This document shows, in pieces, positions 12,380-24,300 of a stretch of DNA of 64,000 bases. Positions within the stretch are counted from its first letter, which is position 1, and the number at the start of each line of letters is the position of its first letter. This DNA is from Bemisia tabaci (taxonomy: Eukaryota; Arthropoda; Insecta; Hemiptera; Aleyrodidae). The stretch lies in the NCBI RefSeq assembly GCF_918797505.1, contig NC_092795.1, positions 16,045,131-16,109,130 of the forward strand. The letters are read 5' to 3'. Under the pieces are notes generated by a model. The model searched no databases. It saw nothing but the letters and a program-made list of their open reading frames with translations, and had not been told where the DNA came from. The translations under genes were made by a program, and so were the position numbers.

Positions 12380-12884
12380 ATGGAGATGTTGTAGGTGTGA
12401 GGAATTTGCGATTTGACTACTGATTCTTATGTAAAAGTTCTCGAGAAACACGATGGTGTCACTGGTTTTCTCTGAAATTATCTCCCAAGCTCAGAAAAAG
12501 CTCTCAAGTTGAGGCCAAAATGGAGGGGATATCCCACGCTATCCTGAGAGTCCACCTCTACATCAAGACAAAATCTCCATGCAAAGATAGGGAGCAAATA
12601 CATTAGCAGGGTTGCCGTGTTTTCAGTTCTGGAGTCTCCAAATAAAGTGGCAGCCCTGTAAATGTATTTGCTCCCTACCTTTGCATGGAGAGTTTGTCTT
12701 GATGTAGAGGTGGACTTTCAGGGTAGGGCGGGATATCCCCTCCATTTTTGCCTCAACTTGAGAGCTTTTTTTGAGCTTGGGAGTTGATTTCAGAGAAAAC
12801 CAGTGGCACCATCGTGTTTCTCGCGAACTTTTACATAAGATCAGTAGTCAAATCGCAAATCCCTCACACATGCAACATCTCCAT
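12380..12884. mobile_element. Foldback element, family F1, copy 1
   Basis: A 505-bp segment whose two arms of about 230 bp are imperfect inverted repeats around a loop of about 33 bp. The ends are ATGGAGATGTTGTAGGTGTG and the inverse CACACATGCAACATCTCCAT. Internal landmarks shared with the copy at 16,439-16,949 are GGAGGGGATATCCC, CATCAAGACAAA, GGGAGCAAATACATT and ACCAGTGGCACCATCGTGTT. No open frame spans it. It is a non-autonomous hairpin-forming element. Confidence 0.85.
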
Positions 12885-12894
12885 CGCGTGCCGA

Positions 12895-13130
12895 CGCACA
12901 GTGGATCGAGTCAATTGAAGAGGTCGGACTTGAAACTTTCGATTATAGCTGCAAATTTTGATGTTTATTTCGTCGCATTCTAAATTTAGAGGGGTGCTCC
13001 TGTCGAAAATTTCACGAGGATACCTATGAAACCACTTTTAGATCCACAAAGTTTTGTTTAAATGGAGTTGTAAGCGTTTAAAGTTTCCAAATTTTGTCCG
13101 ACCTCTCGTATCGACTCGATCCACTGTGCG
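12895..13130. mobile_element. Foldback element, family F2, copy 1
   Basis: The ends are CGCACAGTGGATCGAGTC and the inverse GACTCGATCCACTGTGCG. The arms continue with AGAGGTCGGACTTGAAACTT and its complement. It lies only 10 bp from the end of the F1 copy at 12,380-12,884. A second copy is at 17,231-17,459, also downstream of an F1 copy. Confidence 0.8.
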
Positions 13131-13391
13131 ATGGAAGGATCCTGCTACAGATTTGGTTGATCCTTTCAGTCTCTTCCCAGTTTCAGAGTGAAATAATGAG
13201 CTGTAAGAATCGGAAATCTTCTTGTTTTCTTCTGGGGAACAGATGAACTCAGCACTCAGAATATATGTAATCGGGAATCCTTGAGAACTTAATCGGGCAT
13301 TTCCGGCAACGTTACCAGGAAACTTTGGTAGCGTAAGCAGGAATTCCTGGTACACACCGTAAACAGGGATTCCCGGGCCAACTGATACCTG

Positions 13392-13657
13392 CGGAGCGAT
13401 TTATTGATATGGACAAAGCTATTGACAAAGAAGACAGGGAGTATGGTGCGATCTTATTGGTTGACATGGTTGGTTCTCATAGACTAAGGAAGAAAATGAT
13501 GGACTAACTGTCGGGTCTTCAGTGGGTTGCCGTTAGTTAGTCCATAACCTACCTCCTACGTCCATTGCCACCACCTGCTTCCACCACTAGGATCTCTCCA
13601 AATTCCTTTTGTCGTCTTTGTCTATAGCTTTGTCTACCAGTTTCAATAATCGGACCG
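13392..13657. mobile_element. Foldback element with GACAAAGCTATWGACAAAG arms
   Basis: The left arm contains GACAAAGCTATTGACAAAGA and the right arm its inverse (TCTTTGTCTATAGCTTTGTC). Near the centre, ATGGACTAACTG pairs with GTTAGTTAGTCCAT. The outermost ends are CGGAGCGATTTATTGATA and the inverse of CGGTCCGATTATTGAAA. It sits 165 bp upstream of the first coding exon of the Apollo-like gene, so it could touch that gene's promoter or first intron. Confidence 0.65.
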
Positions 13658-13822
13658 CTGACGCTATTAAGGGGAGGACAACCGACAGGCTTACACTCGT
13701 CGACTGATGGTTGATTTTTTACATGATACTTTCTTCGGACCTTTCACGGCATTCCTTACAGCGATTGAGTTTTCCTCCACGATCAAGTAATTCATGATTG
13801 TATTTTCTTGTGTGTTTTCCAG

Positions 13823-13972
13823 ATGAGTATTTTGCTACCATGCAAGGATCCATCTTGTCTCGTCTTAAATATCCCAGAACTGATCACTGACGCATTTCTC
13901 GAGAACATCCACAAGGCGAACGTTGTCTACACGAGCCGCTTCAACAAGTGGTATCTCAGGACCCACTTGAAG
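13823..13972 (+). CDS. Apollo-like gene, first recognised coding exon (50 aa)
   Basis: The acceptor TGTGTTTTCCAG ends at 13,822 and the donor GTAAGT begins at 13,973. The exon is phase 0 at both ends and starts with ATG. The encoded segment ending in FNKWYLRTHLK aligns by position with the Apollo stretch after the HxHxDH motif (YCSPITAHLL-like). The Apollo N-terminus normally adds about 15 more residues with a metal-binding Asp. Either those residues are lost or an upstream exon encodes them. Confidence 0.7.
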
Positions 13973-15250
13973 GTAAGTTTAGCGAATTTCGTTTCAGTAC
14001 TTCTTTTCTTTTTTTCTCTTCTCAGATGGGTTTAACGCGGTTGTAATATCACAAAAGTTAAATTTTATCACCGGTTGCCGGAGCGAAGAGAAAGTTAAGT
14101 AGTCTCGATCTAGATTGAGGGCGGCACTCGCAGTACGTCGTGGCCGCGGGAAGCATGCCCTTTCGTTCGTTGCAAAAATTTCGCACGAAAGGTCGGAAGG
14201 TTATACAGGGTGATCCTGGATTAAACGGCCAAACTGCAGGAGCGTGCTTTATGGGTCAAAATAAGCCTTTTTTGTTGTATAAAGTTTTTTTTTCATAAAG
14301 TGCCTCCAGTCGAAGCTTTTTTCCAGTGTATCGCGAAGAATGAAGTAATGTTTAAATTTTATCCTTATTAGACATCTAGTGTGTTTATTGTTGTGAAAAG
14401 GCAACAGATACCCTCGTCAAGCTATGCGATCGACTGCGTCCGCCTTCATCTCGTGAAGTATGCAACACGGGCTCCCGCGAGTCGAAATAGTGGTATCCTC
14501 CAGGCGTCGGTGCAGCCGCGCGACGCACTACAGTGGAGATCTATCATAAGATCCCGTGTTCAGAAGTTCAAGACTAGTAACTTATATTTAAAAAGGAATC
14601 GCATGAAATTTGAACGAATGACAGTATTAATTTGTCCTACCAAAACCACACGGAGAAAAAAACTTCGTGCGTGGGACCCGAAGTTTAGGTCTTTTGGATC
14701 TCTGAAGTTTTCGGATTGAGCATCTGAACACTTTAGGTCCAGCTGCTGAGGTTTGGATCACACATCTGAAACAGAACTTCAGTTCTTACATCTGAAGTAC
14801 CTCGGTTTTCACATCCGAAAAACTTCGATTCTCACAATCTGAAGTACTTCAGATGTAAGAACTGAAGTTTCAGATGTGTGATCCGAAGCTCGACAGCTAG
14901 ACCTGAAGTGTTCAGATGCTCAATCCGAAAACTTCAGAAATCCATATGACCTAAACTTTGGGTCCCACGCACGAGGTTTTTTTCTCCGTGCACCGAAGAT
15001 CCCCTTAAAAGCCAGAACCAGCAGTCTGAGGGTTTTGATCGTCTCGTAGACATACCAGTCGGTTCTCTTGTATCCAGTTACTCCTGATTCACCGCGTGAA
15101 TGCGTAAACATTTTAGGGAAAAAAATTTCTACCGCCCGTTTACCGTTTGATGCAGTTTTTCGATTAGCAGCCGAGGTTGATTTTCGATCTCTCTACGGTT
15201 TTAATACTGGCCTAGGCATGGGTCTGAAGGCCGCTTTTGGCAACCAATAC

Positions 15251-15310
<60 letters not shown>

Positions 15311-18300
15311 GATTTGCGGTCGAATACCGAAAAATAATCGGCCTTCCGACTCATGTTTAGGCCAGTACAAGACCAAAAGAGAGACCGAAAATGACCAAAG
15401 TATGTTACTTTCCGAAAACAGTGATGACCAAAGTGCGAGACCACGTGTCTCCATTTGCGACTTTTTGTCGCACTTAATTTTTTCTCCCGAAAACTAGTCA
15501 ACTCAATTTTTTGACAACTTCCTTATTTTCTTTTCTCCAAGCAGAATACTCCGTAGAAATTTTAAGTTATATAGTTGACTTGTCTCTCATCGGAAAAATG
15601 AAAGAGAAGCGGAACTTTTGACAAACTGTAATGGAGATACGTTGTTCTACACATTGGCCATCGATAAATTGACGGCGTAAGTCTGCAGCCACGTATCTCG
15701 TTTGCGGTGTCTGAAAATCTCTGCCGCTATGGTGTTTTTTTAAAGGAGGAAAAACTCACATCATTCCTTGAAGTTTTTGCAGAATTTTCTTCGCACAGAG
15801 AAGAAAAATCACGGCAGTTTTAAAGAATTGCCGTTGAGTAGTTTTCCGTTTAAAAAATAAAGTATGACAGGAAGTCTGCGACGTCGCAAACCAAGATACG
15901 AAGTTGCGGACCTACTCTGTCGATATGCCCTCAATGGGCAAAAAATCATTATGGTGATTCGGCAAGCTCAAGTGACGCGGTCGAACTGGTATGAGATATT
16001 TAGCATCGATTAGGTCAAAAATCTCGGCAGCTTTTGAATTTTTAGTAAAAAAGGACGATAGCCCCTGCGCATAAGCCTGAAGAGTCAGTCTAAACCCAAA
16101 AATCGGCAAAATTCAGAGAAATGAAAGCAGAGTAGTGTTTGGAAAAAACCTCGCACTCGAAACAGAAATCGATAGTTGAATTGAATGCGAGGTTTTTTCC
16201 AAACACTATTCTCCCTTCATTTCTCTGAATTTTGCCAATTTTTGGGCTTAGAATGATTCTTTAGGCTTATGCGCTGGGGCTATCGTCCTTTTTGTACTAA
16301 AAATTCAAAAGCTGCCGAGATTTTTTACCTAATCGATGCGATACATCGCATGCCAGTTCGACCACGTCACTTGAGCTTGACGAATCACCTTAAGTCGAGG
16401 AAATTTAGTCGAAGTGGGCCCAAAAACTGCCCTTGTCAATGGAGATGTTGCATGTGTAAGGGATTTGCGATTCGACCATTAATTCTTACGTAAACTAAAA
16501 GTTCGCGAGAAACACGATGGTGCCACTGGTTTTCTCTGAAATCATATCCCAAGCTCAAAAAAAGCTCTCAAGTTGAGGCTAAAATGGAGGGGATATCCCA
16601 CCCTACCCTGAGAGTCCACATCTACATCAAGACAAACTCTCCATCCACAGATAGGGAGCAAATACATTGACAGGGCTGCCACTTCATTTGGGGACTCCAA
16701 AACTAATAACAAGGCAACCCTGCTAATGTATTTGCTCCCTATCTTTACATGGAGAGTTTGTTTTGATGTAGAGGTGGACTCTCAGGGTAGGGTGGGATAT
16801 CCCCTCCATTTTGGCCTCACTTTGAGAGCTTTTCTTGAGCTTGGGAGTTGATTTCAGAGAAAACCAGTGGCACCATCGTGTTTCTCGCAAACTTTTACAA
16901 CGGAATTAATGGTCAAATCGCAAATCCCTCACACATGCAACATCTCCATTCCACGTGAAACTTTTCGGCGGAACATCATCTCGCAACTCTGACTGATGGC
17001 ATCACTTCCCGAACTCCAGTTTGTTCTCGTCGACGCTGCCGCCGGTCTCGGGTCGGGAAACAAGGAGGACCGCTGCCATCTCCCGAGTCGGTGTCGGTCC
17101 TGGGTAGCCTCGCCGAGGCGGCCAAGCCGGAGTCCGACCGAGCGGAGGCTGATCATTCACCTCGGCGCCCGGTCATAGACTGCATTTTACAATCCCCTCT
17201 CTTCACGCTCTGATCTTTCTCTCGCCGCGCCGCACAGTGGATCCAGTCAATAGGAGAGCTCGGACAAAACTCGGAAACTTTAATCGCTTATAACTCCCGT
17301 TATACAGACTTTGAAATTCAAAAATTGGTTCCGTTGGTTTCCTCGTGAAATTTCCCTTCAGGAGCACCCCTTATAATTTAATATGTGATGAATTAAACAT
17401 CAAAATTTCCATTGAAAATTTCAGGTCCGACTTCTCTGATTGGCTCGATCCGGTGTGCGCCGCGCCGCGGTTCCTCATCCTCCGTCGTCGTCGGTCCAAT
17501 CCGCTTCTCTCTCGTGGGTGTTCCACGATATTTTCGCGCCCCGGAAACCGCCCCCCTTTTTCTCCCCCCCCCCCCCCCCCAATTTTCTAGCTATTCGCGG
17601 AGACGCTTCTCATAATAGAGACACGGGACGTTTTCTGGATCCAGACAGGGCTCCCGTCCAGAGGGATTGTCGGGGATCTGAGGAGCCCCTCGTGAATTGA
17701 GCTCTTGCACGCGTGAGGGATTTGCAATTTGAGTACTGATTCTACAGTAAAGTTTCGCGAGAAACATAATGGTGCCACTGGTTTTCTCTGAGATCAACTG
17801 CGAAGCTCAAAAAAAGCTCTCCGAGTCGAGGCCGTGAGTGCTCCCATTTCTCGGAACTTTTGGATTTTTCCTGAATTTTTTCCGGAACTTTTGGATTTTT
17901 CCTGAATTTTCTCCGGAACTCTAGGATTTTTCCGGAACTTTCTCCGGAACTTTTGAAATCCCCGAAATTTTCCGGATCTTCTGCATTTTCCGGAATTGAC
18001 TCGGGAACTTTTGGAAAAATGTATCAAGAATTCCGGAACTATTGACGGTCATGTATTGGGAAGAATTGGAAGAAAACCCGGAACTTTGGACGGACATGGA
18101 ATGGGAGTAATGGAGGCTGTAATGGACGGGATATTCAAAGAGAAAATAAGAGCTCGCATTGAATAGGGAAAAAGCGTGACCGCCTTCGCCTGATCCTGGC
18201 CTGAACCAATGGCGGATCCAGTAAATTGGCAACATTATCTTTCCTCAATTTAAACCTATGAAAATGTATCGATTCTTAGAGGGCCAGGTGCTCCGACAAG

Positions 18301-21300
18301 AATCGATTATTTAGCATAGGTTTAAATGGAGGAAAGCCGGTGTTGCCAAATTGCTGGATTAGCCTCTGGCTTGAGCTTCCCGCGCTTACTTTTCAGCCAA
18401 TCAGACCTCCGACGACCACATTCGAGTTCCATATAGAAAATAACAAGGGAAATCGGAACCATGTGTTTTTTTCGAATTTAGTGAATTTGTTGGCAAAAAT
18501 GTGTTCACAACTTACTTCTCGGGGATCGGCGTTTCGATTGGTGTATAATACATGCCTTTCTCTCCAAAAAACAACAAAGATCTTGATTTTTGAAATTTCA
18601 ATTTTCTTCAATTGAGTCTGCGGGACAGTCAAAAACATAGACTGATATAGACTAAAATTGAAATTTCAATGCATACATTTGTCATGCATTCCTACAGATC
18701 ATATCAATTTGTTTAGGCACATCGATCTTGTACGATTTGTCATTGATTCAGAAATCCGTGAAAAAAGTGGAAATTTTATTATCTCTAATTTAATCACAGG
18801 TCACATTAACTCTTAATCAAGATACCTTTATATTAACCTTATCTTAATAAGATTTGCTCATCTGTGTTCCAGATTGATGACTCAAAAATATTTTCATGCT
18901 GTTTTAATCAAACCTATTTAATACAAAATCAAGGTTGCACCTCTGAGTATTTTCTGTCTGCTGTCTCATCAAATTTTTCAAGCGGCTCTGCAGTTTTCGT
19001 TTTGAAAGGTGAGCAAGTAAAGGATTAAACGTACTTCTATTTTTACAAATGTTTCATGTCATTTCATCTGTAGAATTAAGGACTGAAGACTCCCACTGTC
19101 GAAGCCCAAGTTGCTCATTTTCATAGAATTCTATCGGGCGTTGTTATTCAAGGGCTCTAACTTCAAAAAGTTGATGAATATTTCTGCAGAGGACTATCCT
19201 TCATTGAATCATCAATTGAAATAGAAATTACAAATCAAATAGGTAGAGCTAATGAGACCAGCTGATACGTAAGTGAGGTCGATAGACTGAAGCCAAAAAG
19301 GAGATCAAATTTTAAGGGTGTCCACCGAGTATGAAAGGAAAAATTTAGGTGGATGAGCAAAATCCTTTTTTTCTTTTTTTACCAATGTTTTCATTATTTC
19401 TTTCTCCCAAACAAAGATTTAAGAACATTGCTTGTTGTATTTTTTAAGCCTGTACTATTTACTATTATAGTTTTACCATCAAACTGCAGAAGAAGACTCA
19501 AGAGCACCTAGCGCAAGCATCACCATTAATAATTTAAGAATACACCTGTGTGTTCTCATTTGTTAAATAGTTTTTAATAAGTGGAGAGGAGAGTGCATTT
19601 TACTCTTCCTGGATCCAAAGTGGGTTAAAAAAACTCATGGTCTGTACATTCTTGAAAGAAAAATTTCGTTCAACTAGTGCTGAAAGGTCCTAATTTTGTC
19701 TATCTACCCTTGGAAATCCAATTTTCATTTTTTTTTCATAGTTTTTCTTTCTTGTTTACTGCTTATCTTTAATAATGTGCGTTTTATTCCTTTAGGTGAC
19801 TCAGGATACACTATCTATCTGGGCAAATTTCGGGATGCCCAAAAGATCCTTCTGAATCCCCTGATTCAGAGAATTTCCCAGGGAGAGGTAATTTTATTAC
19901 ATTTACCCGTTTTTATTCTAAAAATTATCTCGCTTTTCTATTGGATGCAAATTTACTTTACTACGAGCATTGTAGGAACTTAGCTCCGTTTCTTTGCCTC
20001 AGGCAGAATTCTAGTGGCAGTTCCCTTGCATCAAATTACCCTGAAATTCCACTCTTGTGTCTGATTATTCTCTTTAAATTTATTTTCTCAAGACAGATAA
20101 GCAAAATTTGTGCCTATATTGTCATGTGGATAATGTAATCGACGTTTCATCATTATTTGTTCACAAAATTTCCATGAAAATTATAATTTTTATTACAAAC
20201 AGATTTCTGCATTATTATTCTACACAAGAACTTTCGCCTGTTTCTTTTTCTTAGAATTTTCCTGTGACCTTTTGCTTAGTATGAAAGAAATACATGAAAA
20301 AAAAAAACACTAAGAAGTAGCCCAAACTGTTTGTAACAAGGTGGAGAAATGGTGCTGGGTCCACACCGTTTCGCGGGGAAAACAAAGCCAAGAAGTTTCA
20401 CAAATCATAATTAGAGTTAAAATTAAATATTTTGAACTCTAATGTGTACCAGTACGAAACTGAGGGAGGAGAGTGTTCAGCTCAGGCAGTTTGCATCGGA
20501 ATATTAAGTTGGAGTCATCTGCTGATGAGGTCTAAAAATGCCCAAACCGGCATAGACCTCTCAGCGTGAGTTTCGTACTGGTACGCATTAGTGTTCAAAA
20601 AATTTAATTTTGACTCTAATTTTAATTTTTGGAATTTCTTGACTTTGTTTTACCCGTGAAATGGTGTGGGCCCAGCACCATTTTTCCACCTTGAAAGAAA
20701 TAAATATACAAATCTTCGTACATTTTTCTAGAAATTCGTTTTTATTAGAAAGAAAACAATGAGCTCCAAGAAGACTAGTGAAAGACGCACTACTCAATGA
20801 TTTTTTTGCGCTCAGTCATTTGCACTTGGAAAAATATTAACATCTTTTTGTTGATTTCCTATTAAAGTTAGATTTGGATTGGTAAAGCAACCAAACAAAA
20901 TTTGCAGTAAAGCCAAGAATACCTTAATCAATTGAAGTTGCATCCAGTTGGAATCTGTATGGATCGTTTTTACTGCTTAGGTTGGTAGGGAATTCTGATT
21001 ACGTCAAATGCAGGACCATTGAATTCATTATTTTGATTGAGAGTACAGTCAAAGTAAAGTTTAAAATTTTGAACAGCGCATGCTGTATAACATCATCTGT
21101 GAAACACAATAGTGCCAATTATTGTGTCCAAAATACACTCCGAAGCTCCAGCAGAGACTCAAAGTCTTAATCATTTTATGAGACAGGGTGTGAATTAAAG
21201 CATTCTCATACATGTATCCTCTTCAAAATTTTTTGTCAAACACAATTTGGAATAATGGAAATTTCTGAAATCAACTCCCAACTAAGATATTAACGTTTTT

Positions 21301-24300
21301 AGTCTACGTTAGTCCCAGGAATTTTGAAGTGGCTACTCAGAAAAAAAAAAAACATTAGTCTACTCGAATCAAATTGTGCTTTACAGCAGTCTTGGTAGGC
21401 TTCTAATCGATCAGTGTCTCTTCTCTGTCCTGTGTTGTTAAAAGTGTTAAAAATTTGCAACAGCTGAACCAAAGCACTGAGATTGAGGTTTGCATTTTTT
21501 CACACCGCAGAGACAGTTTCAGTAACGTTTAGGGGGCGATCTGACTCGCCTAGACTTCCGTTTTTTTATGAGCAAGAGGTCTGAATTTACCTATCAAAAA
21601 ACGTTAAATACTTGGGTAAGGACTTAATTTCAATAATTTTTGTAGCTTAAATTCGCACCTTGTGAGCGTGTGAGATGAAGTATGTTGTAGACTCATACAA
21701 TTTTCAGGTGGCAATTTATCAGACTATCTCCCCCTTCTAGTTTCTTGGGGGGAGGGGGAGATGATTTTCTGATGTATTAATTCTGTAATCTGGAATTTAG
21801 TGTCAAGGGTTAACTTATTTTTATCAGAACTTACTACTGTTAGAACTCAACTACTGTACTGAACTAACTTTGTCAGAACTTATGCTCATCCAATTTGTTG
21901 CTTCTCTGTGTCAGGAACCTGTGGTTGTACAGGTTGTAGACCCTGCCGATGTGTTTGGAAATGTAAACAGCTTTAATCCTCCAAAGGATGAAGTCACTCC
22001 AGAGTTCCTCTCTTCATTAATAAGGTAAAAACTTGCTTCAGATACATCTCTTAGTAGGTCTCCAGAGCAAAAGTACCAATGCCCAGTGACAAAATGAATT
22101 AACGCGTCTGCGGTTCAAAAAGGGTGCAATTCGGTTGACAAGTTAACTAAAACTATATCCACAACTTGTACTTACTATGTCTAATTATTTGTCCTGGGTA
22201 TTGAAAGGGTTAATGTTTGCTCATTCAAAAATTAAAAAGACTGGTTACATCAACATTTCCTACATTAATTTGCTCAGTAAAAAATCGAAAAATCTCAGTA
22301 ACAGGGAGAAACTTTCGTGAGAAGCTGATACTGCCAGGCAAATTTAAATGACTCAACCTTAGAGTTTAGATTCCACCCTTTAGATTATTCTCCGTTTCCT
22401 ACTATATGCAGAGAAACAGTTGGTAATGGTGCAATTCCTTTTCTTTCTTTTTTACAGGCGAGAGCTCAAGAGGGAACCTGAACGAATCATCATTGGAGCC
22501 CCAATTTTCGGAACGCAAAAGTTACTCCTACAATTAGCCCAAGAACTACAAGTATGCAAATGATTTTCTTAAATTTTTAAAGTGGATTGCCTGTGTTTAG
22601 TTTCATGTTTGGACTTTGAGTATTTGTAGACTGAGGTTCCTTTCCAAGAGAGACGATCATTAATAGTAAAAAAAATTTCTTGTCTCTAGATTTAAAAAAT
22701 TGATTTTTTGCAAGAACTAGAGATGGAGAGATTTTGCCACTGTAAATATGTAAGGTGAGCCTGTGATTCTCAAAACCATGTAAAAACAATGATTACAAAC
22801 ATGCAGAACAAAATTATTCAAAATTGGTTGTTTTTTGGTTATTATTTAAAATCAAAGTTTTTCTGCAATCTTCTAAAAATTGTAGGAATTGTATCACAAC
22901 AATATCAAATTTAAAAAATGTTGCAAAAGTCGTACAAAAATAACTGACGGTCAAGATTTGCTTTGAGCAGTTTGAATTTTGGTGATTTTGCCACTAGTAT
23001 GCAGTATTGGTGGACTGCTAATTATGCTGGGTATTATGACTCCAAAATCAAAGCAGAAGTGACAATACGATGGTCTTAGTGGTGATTGCTGTACTGTTCT
23101 TTTTGTAAATATTCTTGTATAGAGTTGTAAATTCTGCACCTAACCTTGCGGAAGAGCAAAGTCAATTCCATGGGCAAACTGGCCCAGGGAGCTATCATAC
23201 CTTGAACTCCAGCCGAAAGGGCTCCAATCCCTTTTAGCAAAGTTTAGGGGTTGCATAGGGCTTAATATAAAACTTGCGGAGACCCTCCAGGTCTCTATCG
23301 AAGGTCTTTAGCAGGAAGGGCCTCGAATCTCGTTTCGGCAGAGCCTGCCCCCTGAAAATTTCGAAACCAGTCCAAAACCTGGTCAATACTGTCTTGTTTG
23401 CTTTTCCAGTTGATGTTGAAGGTGCATTCAGTTCTGAGAAAATGTCCCAGATTTCTTTTTCATATCATATTAAGATTCTCTGTCTATCTTTCATTAAATT
23501 TGCAAGTAAAATGTAAATGTATGATTTTTCTTCACCTAATCCATCATTATTTTTTCAGATAACTCTAAAAGTGGACAGAGTGAGAGAGACAATTTTCTCT
23601 TTTCTGCAATTGAATGAGGATTTTTACAGTGCTAAGAAAAACCCAGATCATATAGAAGTAAAGGACTTGAGTAGTTTTTCATACAACTCTCAGCAGAAGT
23701 AAGTTTTTTCTCCTATACATCATCCTTTTATTTGTACCCTTAGTTCAGATCACTTTCCAACCAAAAATGGCAATCCTTTGTTTCAGACTGTGCAAACCTC
23801 GAGTTAGGTTAGGTTGGCCTCTGGGCGCAGTTTTTGACACACCTAAATCTCAATACACTCCAGCATAAAGAGGTCGTGTAGGAGGAGGGGGGGGAGGCGG
23901 GCACTCTCCCAAAAAAAATTTTAAATTGGGACCCTCTTTCAATACATTTACTGGCTTTGGGTCAGAACTGCCTTATTGACTGGCAAGTTTTCATCATTTT
24001 CCTGTGCATTTAAGCATGTCTGCGGGTCCTCCAAGAAGTACTAAATTGCTTAGTACTACTTAAATACCAGTAAGAAGCACTAGTGTCAAAGCAATTGGTA
24101 GAAACTGTGGTTTCTCCACATGTCTCTAGTCTCTAGAGACATGTCTCTTTGTTCAAGTCTCTATGTTCTGCTTTGGTCTGTTCCATTCTGTTTTGCTCCA
24201 TTCTATCCATAATCCGCAGAATTATGGTGAAAGGCCACAGAGAACCTTAATGATAGGATTCACTAGTTTAATTTGATATTTCTTCTGACAGTCCGTTTTT

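Noticed and set aside
15193..15501. Frames with poly-Lys or poly-Phe
   Set aside because: They are produced by the 55-nt T-run at 15,253-15,307.
23800..23820. TTAGG-like telomeric repeats
   Set aside because: Only two or three units (GTTAGGTTAGG-like) are present, which is expected by chance.
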